A DNA stretch of 24,039 bases from an uncultured Flavobacteriales bacterium (lineage in GTDB: Bacteria; Bacteroidota; Bacteroidia; Flavobacteriales; UBA1820): the NCBI GenBank assembly GCA_938023515.1, contig CALJDR010000011.1, positions 1-24,039 of the forward strand, written 5' to 3'. The notes beneath the pieces were generated by a model. The model ran no database searches, had not been told where the DNA came from, and saw nothing but the letters and a program-made list of their open reading frames with translations. Position numbers and translations under genes: made by a program. Positions 1 through 6,649 of this stretch are shown here, in pieces. Positions within the stretch are counted from its first letter, which is position 1, and each line of letters begins with the position of its first letter.

Positions 1-609
1 GTAATGAGCTTCGTCGCGCTCAGTGCACATGAACATATTGTCGATGGTCAGCGCTTTGCCGTAGCCGTAGGTGTCGATTACCCGGGTGCGCTGGTATTCG
101 GACGTTTCGTCATAGAAAGTTTCTCCGGAGTGCCGCAGGGACAGGGCCTGGTTGTCGTCCTTGTCGGTAAACCAAACGTTGCGGGTATATTTCTGGGGAT
201 TGGTATGCTTTTTATTGAGCTCCCGCATGGAGGCCAAATCGAAATTCAGGCGTTCGAGCTGGGCGAGGCTTCCGCGGCGCATTTCGATAGCCGAGTAGTT
301 CCGGGCATGGAACTCTTCTTTCAGGTGGTCGAAGGATATCCATGGGTCTACCGAATCCCCGCAGGTAAATAGGTCGACGGAGGCGTATCCGTATTCGGGC
401 CAGGTATGGATAGCCAGGTGGCTTTCCTGTATCACCACCACACCGGATACCCCATAGGGCGAAAAATGATGGAATGTGGAATTGATGACGGTAGCGCCTG
501 CCTTTTCGGCGGCGGTAACCATGGCCGATTCTATTTTTGCCACTTCGTTCATCACTGCGGGTTCGCACCCGAAGAACTCCACCAAAATATGCCTTCCTAA
601 TGCTCTCAT
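1..609 (-). CDS. S-adenosylmethionine decarboxylase / spermidine synthase fusion (SpeD-SpeE), N-terminal 203 codons, partial
   Basis: Makes decarboxylated AdoMet and then, through the spermidine synthase part, transfers its aminopropyl group to putrescine. Residues 1-120 are a prokaryotic class 1 AdoMet decarboxylase. The pyruvoyl-forming cleavage site is visible as QE|SHLAIHTWPE with Ser63, followed by His68 and, in FTCG, Cys83, the same numbering as the well-studied short bacterial SpeD enzymes. From about residue 138 the frame continues without a stop into WFTDKDDNQALSL, EYQRTRVIDTYGYGKALTID and CTERDEAHY, which is the N-terminal start of a spermidine synthase (SpeE) fold. The ATG at 609-607 follows an AGGAG-like site and a good -7 box. 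The gene runs off the left edge, so the SpeE catalytic core is not seen. Family identity is clear; the fusion is read directly from the open frame. Confidence 0.93.
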   Translation of the reverse strand, partial: MRALGRHILVEFFGCEPAVMNEVAKIESAMVTAAEKAGATVINSTFHHFSPYGVSGVVVIQESHLAIHTWPEYGYASVDLFTCGDSVDPWISFDHLKEEFHARNYSAIEMRRGSLAQLERLNFDLASMRELNKKHTNPQKYTRNVWFTDKDDNQALSLRHSGETFYDETSEYQRTRVIDTYGYGKALTIDNMFMCTERDEAHY

Positions 610-640
610 TCTATTCTCCTTGTTTAAAATTATTTGGCTG

Positions 641-648
641 CAAAGATA
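641..648 (-). promoter_or_regulatory. Bacteroidota -7 box for speD-speE
   Basis: On the minus strand this reads TATCTTTG, a full match to TAnnTTTG, 31 bases before the ATG. A convincing -33 TTTG is not visible at the expected distance. Confidence 0.6.
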
Positions 649-708
649 CGCTATTGCGGGAAATAATCGTGCGGAAAAATCGTACGGGAAAAATATTTTT
701 GCTTATTG

Positions 709-739
709 TTGCGTTCCGGTAAGAAAAAAACTATATTTG
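709..739 (+). promoter_or_regulatory. Bacteroidota promoter (-33 TTG, -7 TATATTTG) for the mini-SusC operon
   Basis: TTG at 709-711 is followed after 20 bases by TATATTTG at 732-739, matching the TTTG-N19-21-TAnnTTTG consensus. The first start codon lies 39 bases downstream at 779. Confidence 0.65.
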
Positions 740-778
740 GAGTGTAAGGAAGATAATCAAATATGAAATAATAGCACT

Positions 779-1405
779 ATGAAGTATAAAGAAATATTAA
801 CTATAATGGGTCTCTTTTTCTCTGTGACATTATTTGCCCAGCATATTGTAAGCGGAACGGTGATGTGTGGGGAAGCGCCTGTAAAAGGCCTTACGATCGC
901 CGTGCCCGGCGGGGAATCGACCGTTTCTGACAAGGACGGACATTATTCCATCGATCTGGGGCCTAAAGGTAATACGATCGTATTTTCGGGGGATGGTATC
1001 ATTTCCCAGTACGTGACGGTCAAAAAGAAGCAGACAGAACTCAACGTAGAGGTGAAAGTGACCGATATGAATATGGCGGTGGCCAAAGGATTGCTCGACC
1101 AAAAATATGTCTCGGCTGCTATTTCCAAATCGACGCCTAACGGAGAGTCGAACACTTACCTAAGCATGAAAAACGTGATCGAGAGCAAAGTCCCGAATGT
1201 GACCTATTCCAACGGTTATGTTTACATCCGGGGCGCCAAATGCCTAATGTATCTGGTCGATGGGGCCAAAGTTCCGAGCCTCGATATGGTCGATCCGGGA
1301 TTGGTGGAGAAGGTGGAAGTGATAAGGGACGGTACCGGAAATATTTACGGGGCAGATGCGGCAAACGGCGTGGTAATGATCACCACCAAAGCATCCGGTA
1401 AATGA
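779..1405 (+). CDS. secreted carboxypeptidase-regulatory-like + TonB plug-like protein without beta-barrel (mini-SusC 1)
   Basis: Secreted 208-residue protein with a type I signal peptide (residues 1-20, cleavage likely at FA|Q). Residues 22-95 form a carboxypeptidase-D-regulatory-like beta-sandwich (VSGTVMCGEAPVKGLTI, then TVSDKDGHYSIDL). Residues about 125-208 resemble the plug of SusC-type TonB-dependent receptors: YVYIRGAKCLMYLVDG, VEKVEVIRDGTG, IYGADAANGVVMITTK. In SusC proteins the outer-membrane barrel of 700 or more residues follows this last motif; here a stop follows within four codons and no barrel coding is found downstream. The protein is therefore probably soluble in the periplasm or at a membrane surface. 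It is followed by two relatives in the same direction. Its role is not known; a plug-like decoy, adaptor or binding module would be inference. Confidence 0.85.
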   Translation: MKYKEILTIMGLFFSVTLFAQHIVSGTVMCGEAPVKGLTIAVPGGESTVSDKDGHYSIDLGPKGNTIVFSGDGIISQYVTVKKKQTELNVEVKVTDMNMAVAKGLLDQKYVSAAISKSTPNGESNTYLSMKNVIESKVPNVTYSNGYVYIRGAKCLMYLVDGAKVPSLDMVDPGLVEKVEVIRDGTGNIYGADAANGVVMITTKASGK

Positions 1406-1468
1406 TGATATAAAATATATAAAGCTGCAAGACAATAATAATCTCTAACACACAAACAATTTAAAGTC

Positions 1469-2119
1469 ATGAAACTGAATAAATCAATTCTGATCGCGGG
1501 GGCAATGCTGTTATCCGTGACAGTGTCTGCACAAATGCGTACGGTAAAAGGTACTGTAACATATGGAGATGTGCCTATCACAGGGATAAATGTAATCGTA
1601 GCCGGTAGCGAACGCTCTACCACTACCGATAAAAACGGTCATTATTCCATCCAGCTATCCCCGGAAGAGAATACATTGGCATTTGTCGGGGAAGGTATCA
1701 TATCTGAATATGTCAAGGTAAAAAAGAAAGTGAAAGGAGACCTGAACGTCAAACTTCAGGTGTCGGACCTGGACAAGGCTTTTGCCGAAGGCCTTTTGGA
1801 TAAGGCGCTTATTTCCAATTCAAAAACTTTCATTAATCCCAAGGTTAAGGTGGCAGGGGAGCTTTCTATGAAAAATATCATAGAAGGAAGTTCTGCCGGG
1901 GTACGCTATATTGACGGTTATGTGTATGTCCGCCGGGATAGATGCCTGCTGTACCTTGTGGACGGATCGCGGGTGAACGATCTTTCGACTATCGATCCGG
2001 GAACGGTAGATAAAGTAGAGATCATAAAAGATGGGACCGGCAACCTTTATGGGGCGGATTCCGTAAATGGCGTAGTATTGATTACTACGAAAGCCTCTGG
2101 GACGAAAAACCTGCTATGA
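1469..2119 (+). CDS. secreted carboxypeptidase-regulatory-like + TonB plug-like protein without beta-barrel (mini-SusC 2)
   Basis: Paralogue of the preceding gene, 216 residues, same order: signal peptide 1-21 (cleavage at SA|Q), regulatory-like beta-sandwich (VKGTVTYGDVPITGINVIV, then STTTDKNGHYSIQL), plug-like part ending in IIKDGTGNLYGADSVNGVVLITTKASG. The two proteins align over their full length, pointing to tandem duplication. The plug again ends where a SusC barrel would begin, with only four further residues. Its stop overlaps the next start by four bases (ATGA), so translation of the third gene is probably coupled to it. Domain assignment is firm at the fold level; function is unknown. 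Confidence 0.85.
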   Translation: MKLNKSILIAGAMLLSVTVSAQMRTVKGTVTYGDVPITGINVIVAGSERSTTTDKNGHYSIQLSPEENTLAFVGEGIISEYVKVKKKVKGDLNVKLQVSDLDKAFAEGLLDKALISNSKTFINPKVKVAGELSMKNIIEGSSAGVRYIDGYVYVRRDRCLLYLVDGSRVNDLSTIDPGTVDKVEIIKDGTGNLYGADSVNGVVLITTKASGTKNLL

Positions 2120-2559
2120 TCTGTAAGCGTACCTGCCTGTTGGCCTTGTTTGCCGTAGGACTTTTGATAGCGGCGGGCGGTACATTGTGCGGCCAACAGA
2201 TGGATGTATCGATACGGGTTCCGGGTAAGACAGCCACGAATTGGAAAAAACCGGATGTCGGATATATGTCCCGGGATATGAAGACTTATTATCCGGGCAA
2301 GAATGACCTGTCTTTCGAGCAAATGATCGATACGAATTTCCCTGGGGTAAAATATACCACTGGGGGGCAGGTAATAATCCGGGGGCAGTTGTGCCGGTAC
2401 TATCAGGTGGATGCAGGTTTGGCATCGGGCCTTAGTGCGGTAGACCCATTGACGGTGAAAAGCATTACGGTTGTCAAAGATCCAGCGGAGACCTTTATTT
2501 ACGGGTCTAAAGGACGGAACGGAGCCGTGTTTGTGGAGACGATGGCTTCTTCCCGGTAA
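2116..2559 (+). CDS. secreted plug-like domain protein, reduced (mini-SusC 3)
   Basis: 147-residue third member of the tandem set. It has a signal-peptide-like N-terminus (hydrophobic CLLALFAVGLLIAAGG, residues 6-21) but no carboxypeptidase-regulatory-like domain. The remainder keeps the plug pattern of its neighbours: LSFEQMIDTNFPGVKY, GGQVIIRGQLCRYYQVD, VKSITVVKDPAETFIYG, GRNGAVFVETMASS. The usual NGVVxITTK end is degraded to NGAVFVETM, so this copy is diverging or specialised. The cysteine near the signal region (GTLCG) does not fit a lipobox well. A hairpin follows the stop and probably ends the unit. Function unknown. Confidence 0.78.
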   Translation: MICKRTCLLALFAVGLLIAAGGTLCGQQMDVSIRVPGKTATNWKKPDVGYMSRDMKTYYPGKNDLSFEQMIDTNFPGVKYTTGGQVIIRGQLCRYYQVDAGLASGLSAVDPLTVKSITVVKDPAETFIYGSKGRNGAVFVETMASSR

Positions 2560-2578
2560 AATTTCACGGAACAAAAAT

Positions 2579-2608
2579 AAATACGGCTGGAGAAACCCAG
2601 CCGTATTT
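2579..2608 (+). terminator. hairpin terminator after the mini-SusC operon
   Basis: Perfect 12-base arms AAATACGGCTGG (2579-2590) and CCAGCCGTATTT (2597-2608) around a six-base loop, 19 bases after the stop. The T-tract is short (TTTCT). Confidence 0.65.
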
Positions 2609-2655
2609 CTGTGTAAAATCCCCGAAGGGAAAGGTTTTTTATGCCGGAAAAAGTA

Positions 2656-2663
2656 TATATTTG
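2656..2663 (+). promoter_or_regulatory. Bacteroidota -7 box for tatA
   Basis: TATATTTG, full match to TAnnTTTG, ending 22 bases before the ATG at 2686. It lies inside the in-frame upstream extension that begins at 2641, which argues for the shorter TatA start. The -33 region is only a T-run. Confidence 0.55.
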
Positions 2664-2685
2664 TCCTTTAAACATACATCCGGTT

Positions 2686-2889
2686 ATGAACGCAATTATA
2701 TTAGGGGCCGTCGGCCCTTGGCAAATACTCCTGATCGTCCTGGTATTGGTGCTCCTTTTCGGCAGCGCCAAGATACCCGAACTCATGCGCAACCTGGGCA
2801 AGGGTGTGAACGAGTTCAAAAAATCCACCAAGGGCGAAAACAAGGAAGATTCCGCCTCCGAAAAAAAAGACCTGGAAAAAGACAAATAA
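2686..2889 (+). CDS. tatA: Sec-independent translocase subunit TatA/E
   Basis: Single-span subunit that multimerises to form the pore of the twin-arginine translocase in the inner membrane. The 67 residues show the family layout: short N-terminus, hydrophobic helix about residues 13-25 (ILLIVLVLVLLFG), the conserved FG at 25-26, then an amphipathic helix (KIPELMRNLGKGVNEFKK) and a charged tail. The ATG at 2686 is chosen over the in-frame ATG at 2641 because the extension adds nothing resembling TatA and contains the -7 box. No tatC or tatB is adjacent. The gene is convergent with the kinase-like gene, whose stop lies nine bases away. Confidence 0.93.
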   Translation: MNAIILGAVGPWQILLIVLVLVLLFGSAKIPELMRNLGKGVNEFKKSTKGENKEDSASEKKDLEKDK

Positions 2890-2898
2890 TTACCGGTG

Positions 2899-3591
2899 TT
2901 ATTCCGGCCAGGGGAAACGGATGGTCGTATAGAGCGTCCCGTTCTCCGAGGCATGGAACGTAATGTCACCGCCGCCCATCCGGGCTATGCTGCGGGAAAC
3001 GAAAATGCCGATGCAGGCGCGCTGCTGGCGCGTGGTGGGAACCCCTTCGGTCGATAGCATGGCCGCGATATCCCGGGCATCTTCTTCAATGGCATTTTCC
3101 ACATCCAGGATCGCATCCGAAGCTTTTTTATAACTTCTTACCGATATTTTCCCGGTGTGGGAATATTTCGCCGCATTGGTCAGGATATTCTCGATAGCTG
3201 TATTTACTGCTACAGGGCTCGATGAGGTGAGCGCGTCTTCCTTCATTGTCCAGTCGAAATCTGCCTCCGGGTACAGATGCTTGAGTGAAGCTATTTTCTT
3301 TTCGGCTGCTTTTCCCAGTTCTGTGATCGTATCCGACGGCTTCCCGGCCTGTGTATTCAGCAATACTTTGGAACGCATCACATCCAGGATCTCTTCGGCC
3401 TTTATCCGGGCTTCATCCAGACAGTCGCATATAGCCGCCAGCATTTTAGGGTCCGGCTCGCTTTTCAGCATCGCTTTGAGTACGTTGACGCTGAATCCCA
3501 GAGGGCCTACGATGTCGTGCGTGATGGCCGACAGCAGGATATCATGGTAATATTCGGGAAAGCATCCCTTCTTGTTGTCTTTGGCAGTCAT
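2899..3591 (-). CDS. small soluble histidine kinase-like protein (HisKA + HATPase_c), no sensor domain
   Basis: 230 residues with no membrane segment and no sensory domain. Residues 20-35 (LSAITHDIVGPLGFSV) are an H-box with His25 as candidate phosphorylation site. Residues 130-144 (NTAIENILTNAAKYS) are an N-box with Asn135 and Asn139. The later ATP-site motifs are degraded: where DxGxG is expected the sequence is VENAIEED, and the second glycine box is IGIFVSRSIARMGGG. It may therefore bind ATP poorly or act as a phosphotransfer or regulatory module. The start follows a strong AAAGGAG site, unusual in this phylum. The gene lies 12 bases after folA, in the thyA-folA unit, and no response regulator is visible. 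Kinase fold is likely; catalytic activity is uncertain. Confidence 0.78.
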   Translation of the reverse strand: MTAKDNKKGCFPEYYHDILLSAITHDIVGPLGFSVNVLKAMLKSEPDPKMLAAICDCLDEARIKAEEILDVMRSKVLLNTQAGKPSDTITELGKAAEKKIASLKHLYPEADFDWTMKEDALTSSSPVAVNTAIENILTNAAKYSHTGKISVRSYKKASDAILDVENAIEEDARDIAAMLSTEGVPTTRQQRACIGIFVSRSIARMGGGDITFHASENGTLYTTIRFPWPE

Positions 3592-3603
3592 GTTTTATCT
3601 CCT

Positions 3604-4158
3604 TTATTTTTGAGGGACCAGATGCAGGTAGGTAAAACCGGGGATGGTGTCCCCTTCTGCTTCATGTTCTTCCCTTCCTGTTTCCCGCCACCCTTCCAGT
3701 TTTTCGAGCGGGAAGAAGGTGTCGGCTTCATACTGTTTTTTTACCACGGTCAGGTAGACCTCGTCCACCAGTCCTTTTTCAAGGCATTCGCGGTATATCT
3801 GCCCTCCACCGGTGATGAACGGCTCGTAAGGGGTCGGCAAAATGGTTTCCGGCAGGTTGTCGACGTATTCCAGGGCGCTTTCCACAGACGGAACTCCTTT
3901 GCAATGTTCGAGGGCGTCGATCTTTTTTCGGTATTCCCCGTCGCGGGATACCACGATGCTGATGCGGCCCGGAAGGGCGCGCCCGATGGATTCGAACGTA
4001 TGACGGCCCATGATGAGCGGATGCCCCATGGTCGTCCGTTTAAAATATTGCAGGTCGCCCGGCAGGTGCCACAACAGTTGCCCGTCGAGGCCGATCTCTC
4101 CCCGGGAGCCTACGGCCACGATGAGCGATATTTTCCGGATATTTTTCATTTCGGTCAT
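3604..4158 (-). CDS. folA: dihydrofolate reductase
   Basis: Reduces dihydrofolate to tetrahydrofolate with NADPH, regenerating the cofactor oxidised by the adjacent thymidylate synthase. The 184 residues carry the family landmarks: ISLIVAVGSRGEIGLDGQLLWHLPGDL with Trp30 and active-site Asp35, GHPLIMGRHTFESIGRALPGR (NADPH contact), and GGGQIY at 117-122. The ATG at 4158-4156 overlaps the thyA stop as ATGA, so the two are translationally coupled. A longer open frame runs upstream inside thyA but encodes only a shadow of it. An alternative start at Met4 is possible. Confidence 0.95.
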   Translation of the reverse strand: MTEMKNIRKISLIVAVGSRGEIGLDGQLLWHLPGDLQYFKRTTMGHPLIMGRHTFESIGRALPGRISIVVSRDGEYRKKIDALEHCKGVPSVESALEYVDNLPETILPTPYEPFITGGGQIYRECLEKGLVDEVYLTVVKKQYEADTFFPLEKLEGWRETGREEHEAEGDTIPGFTYLHLVPQK

Positions 4159-4949
4159 ACGGAAACCTCCCCTTTGATATGCGGGTGCGGGTCGTAACCT
4201 TCCAGCGAGAAGTCTTCGTATCGGAACGAGAACAGGTCTTTCACATCCGGGTTGATCTTCATCACGGGCAGCGGCCGAGGCTCGCGGCTGAGCTGCAATT
4301 GCACCTGGTCGAAATGGTTGCGGTATATGTGGACATCGCCGAACGAGTGGACGAATTCTCCGGGTTTCAATCCGCATACCTGCGCGATCATCAGGGTGAG
4401 CAGCGCATAGGAGGCGATGTTGAACGGCACCCCGAGGAACGTATCGGCCGAGCGTTGGTACAATTGGCAGGAGAGTTTCCCGTCCGCCACATAGAACTGG
4501 AAGAGGGCATGGCACGGCATGAGGGCCATTTGGTCCAGCTGTCCGACGTTCCATGCCGAGACGATCATCCGCCGGGAATCGGGGTTGTGTTTTATCTGGC
4601 CCAGCACTTCTTTTATCTGGTCGATAGTCCGTCCGTCCGGGGCCAGCCAATGGCGCCACTGGGCGCCGTATACCGGCCCGAGATTTCCGTCCCTGTCGGC
4701 CCATTCGTCCCAGATACGCACCCCGTGTTCGTGGAGGTAACCGATGTTGGTATCCCCGCGCAGGAACCAGAGCAATTCGTAAATGATCGATTTGAGGTGG
4801 AGTTTTTTCGTGGTCACCAGGGGGAATCCTTCCGCCAGGTCGAACCGCATCTGATACCCGAACACCGACCGGGTGCCGGTGCCGGTCCGGTCGGATTTAT
4901 CCGACCCGTGTTCCATGATATGCCTTAACAGGCCAAGGTATTGTTTCAC
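4155..4949 (-). CDS. thyA: thymidylate synthase
   Basis: Converts dUMP to dTMP using methylene-tetrahydrofolate and releases dihydrofolate, which FolA recycles. The 264 residues equal the E. coli enzyme in length. Visible motifs: DRTGTGTRSVFG (residues 20-31), the dUMP-contact segment DSRRMIVSAWNVGQLDQMALMPCHALFQF with catalytic Cys146, QRSADTFLGVPFNIASYALL, and HIYRNH near the C-terminus. It heads a unit with folA and the kinase-like gene and is divergent from ruvC across about 90 bases. Confidence 0.97.
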   Translation of the reverse strand: MKQYLGLLRHIMEHGSDKSDRTGTGTRSVFGYQMRFDLAEGFPLVTTKKLHLKSIIYELLWFLRGDTNIGYLHEHGVRIWDEWADRDGNLGPVYGAQWRHWLAPDGRTIDQIKEVLGQIKHNPDSRRMIVSAWNVGQLDQMALMPCHALFQFYVADGKLSCQLYQRSADTFLGVPFNIASYALLTLMIAQVCGLKPGEFVHSFGDVHIYRNHFDQVQLQLSREPRPLPVMKINPDVKDLFSFRYEDFSLEGYDPHPHIKGEVSV

Positions 4950-4975
4950 TTTTGGCTTGGTTGTATTTGGGAATT

Positions 4976-4983
4976 CAAAAATA
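4976..4983 (-). promoter_or_regulatory. candidate -7 box for thyA-folA-kinase unit
   Basis: Minus-strand TATTTTTG matches TAnnTTTG and lies 26 bases before the thyA ATG. The nearest upstream TTG is 24 bases away, longer than usual, so the assignment is moderate. Confidence 0.42.
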
Positions 4984-4995
4984 CGAAATTTTCCT

Positions 4996-5003
4996 TACTT
5001 TTG
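4996..5003 (+). promoter_or_regulatory. candidate -7 box for ruvC
   Basis: TACTTTTG matches TAnnTTTG, 33 bases before the ATG at 5037. Only 12 bases separate it from the divergent thyA box, so the two promoters would overlap. No well-spaced -33 TTTG is seen. Confidence 0.48.
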
Positions 5004-5036
5004 TCTGCAACCGCATTGTCGCTTTGCGCAACTGAT

Positions 5037-5597
5037 ATGGAGCAGGCTAAGGAAAGGATCATCATGGGGATAGACCCCGGTACAAATATCATGGGCTTCG
5101 GGGTCATAAAAGTGACCGGCCGATCTATGAGTTTCGTGGCGATGGATGAACTGGACCTTCGCCGGTTGGGCGATCCGTTCCTCAAGCTCAAACGCATATT
5201 CGAGGCCACTACCCGCATGATAGATATGTACCTGCCGGATGAGATAGCCCTCGAGGCTCCTTTCTACGGGAAAAATGTCCAGTCGATGCTCAAACTCGGC
5301 CGGGCACAGGGAGTGGCTATGGCGGCGGCACTGATGCACCAGGTGCCTATTACCGAATACCTGCCCAAAAAAGTGAAAATGGCCATCACCGGCAATGGAA
5401 ATGCTTCCAAAGAACAGGTGGCCGGGATGTTGGTGCAGCTGCTTCGATACAAAGACCTTCCTAAGCATTTGGATTCGACGGATGCGCTGGGGATAGCGGT
5501 CTGCCATTTCTTTAATGCCGGTCGGGGAGAATGCATTTCTGAAAGCTATACCGGATGGGAAGCTTTCGCGAGGAAAAATCCCGGACGAATAAAGTGA
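5037..5597 (+). CDS. ruvC: Holliday junction resolvase RuvC
   Basis: Endonuclease that cuts Holliday junctions together with RuvAB during recombination repair. With the ATG at 5037 the protein has 186 residues and the four acidic catalytic positions are in place: Asp13 (MGIDPGTNIMGFG), Glu73 (IALEAPFYGKN), and Asp146 with Asp149 (HLDSTDALGIAVCHFF), the last pair three apart as in E. coli. An in-frame upstream ATG at 4941 is rejected because it would place the -7 box inside the coding sequence and add unrelated residues. The propeller lipoprotein gene begins 25 bases downstream with no terminator between, so readthrough is likely. Confidence 0.95.
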   Translation: MEQAKERIIMGIDPGTNIMGFGVIKVTGRSMSFVAMDELDLRRLGDPFLKLKRIFEATTRMIDMYLPDEIALEAPFYGKNVQSMLKLGRAQGVAMAAALMHQVPITEYLPKKVKMAITGNGNASKEQVAGMLVQLLRYKDLPKHLDSTDALGIAVCHFFNAGRGECISESYTGWEAFARKNPGRIK

Positions 5598-5622
5598 ATT
5601 CAGCCAATAAAAATGTTTATAT

Positions 5623-6627
5623 ATGAAACGCAGTTTTTTTTTAGCCGTGTCGGTATTGTCGTGCCTGCTCTTTGCAGGCTGTGGGAATACAGACCGGGAC
5701 GGGTTTGTGCAAATGGCACTTGAGACAGATAGTTTAACGGTAACTTCCGTCCAGATGTCCGATTGGGTGCGGGTGGGGGATAAAGCCGCCATCTATTCCC
5801 GGGAGGCGGATACGAACTATACCGTTTACCGTTTGCCGGCTTTCGACAGCCTGTATTCGTTCAATGCAGAGGAGAATAAAAAGCTCGGTTTGTCCACTAC
5901 CGGGATACTGCCGGCCGCTAAGGATAACGGAGACCTGTATGTGCTTGATTTTGTAAGCCGGTCTTTGTCCTGTTTCCAACTCGGGGAGGATTCTGTCCGT
6001 TTGCATGCATGCTATGACAATGCCCCCAAACTCGTGTATGTAAACGGCATAGTCGTTTCAGATACGTTAGTTCTGCTCGGGACCATGAATTTTTTGGAAA
6101 AGAGTTACCGGCTGTCCTTGATGGATCTCCGCGATTGGAGTACGGTGCAGGAACTGGAATGCAAGACGTTCGTGGACGAGGGGTACAATCCGGTAAACTA
6201 TCCGGTCTTGGCCGCCAACGGGAATGACCTGGCATTGGTATATAAGGATTACAAACGGATAGAATACTATTCGTTGTCCACCGAGGGGCGTCTGTCCTTT
6301 GAAAAAGCCGTCGGAAAAGATTATGACCGAACTGGGGTAGAGGCTCTTAAAAAAGCCGTTACGGCTCTCGATGGCCCAGTCGCTGTGGCCGGTGGAAAAA
6401 AATACCTTTACCTGTTGGAAAATGCGGTGGATATCAAGGGTGAAATTCTCGGTTCGCGCATAGAGGTCTTCGATTGGGAAGGGAACGGTCTTTACCGGCT
6501 GCGGCTTCACCGGCCAGCCACCCGCTTGATGGTCGACGAAGCGAATGGGAAAATATACACCTTCAATGAATTGAAGGAAGATGGGAAAATATACGTTTAC
6601 GATATATCTTCCATTTTAGGCCAGTAA
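5623..6627 (+). CDS. six-bladed beta-propeller lipoprotein, BF3164/TolB-like (copy 1)
   Basis: 334-residue lipoprotein, first of five tandem paralogues. Lipobox LFAGC with acylated Cys20. The mature part follows the family plan of a TolB-like propeller exclusive to Bacteroidota: N-terminal DSLTVTSVQMSDWVRVGDKAAIYS, then TVYRLPAFDSLYSF, and C-terminal IEVFDWEGNGLYRLRLHRPATRLMVD, GKIYTFNELKEDGKIYVYDI. It is the most divergent copy: the GxGPDDF glycine loop found in the other four is replaced by AEENKKLGLSTT. The protein should sit on the periplasmic or outer side of the envelope. Members of this family have no firmly established biochemical role; ligand or partner binding is inference. The gene is likely transcribed with ruvC and copy 2. 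Confidence 0.82.
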   Translation: MKRSFFLAVSVLSCLLFAGCGNTDRDGFVQMALETDSLTVTSVQMSDWVRVGDKAAIYSREADTNYTVYRLPAFDSLYSFNAEENKKLGLSTTGILPAAKDNGDLYVLDFVSRSLSCFQLGEDSVRLHACYDNAPKLVYVNGIVVSDTLVLLGTMNFLEKSYRLSLMDLRDWSTVQELECKTFVDEGYNPVNYPVLAANGNDLALVYKDYKRIEYYSLSTEGRLSFEKAVGKDYDRTGVEALKKAVTALDGPVAVAGGKKYLYLLENAVDIKGEILGSRIEVFDWEGNGLYRLRLHRPATRLMVDEANGKIYTFNELKEDGKIYVYDISSILGQ

Positions 6628-6649
6628 AGATCCTTAAAATGTAACAACT

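Noticed and set aside
4..600. Several open frames on the plus strand and in another minus frame at the left edge
   Set aside because: They lie opposite or out of frame with the SpeD-SpeE coding sequence, whose motifs are unmistakable.
779..2559. Remnants of a broken SusC receptor
   Set aside because: Three intact paralogous frames with signal peptides and no barrel fragments downstream do not look like decay.
3604..4704. A 366-residue version of dihydrofolate reductase with an N-terminal extension
   Set aside because: The extension is an out-of-frame reading of thyA; the family start fits the ATGA overlap at 4158.
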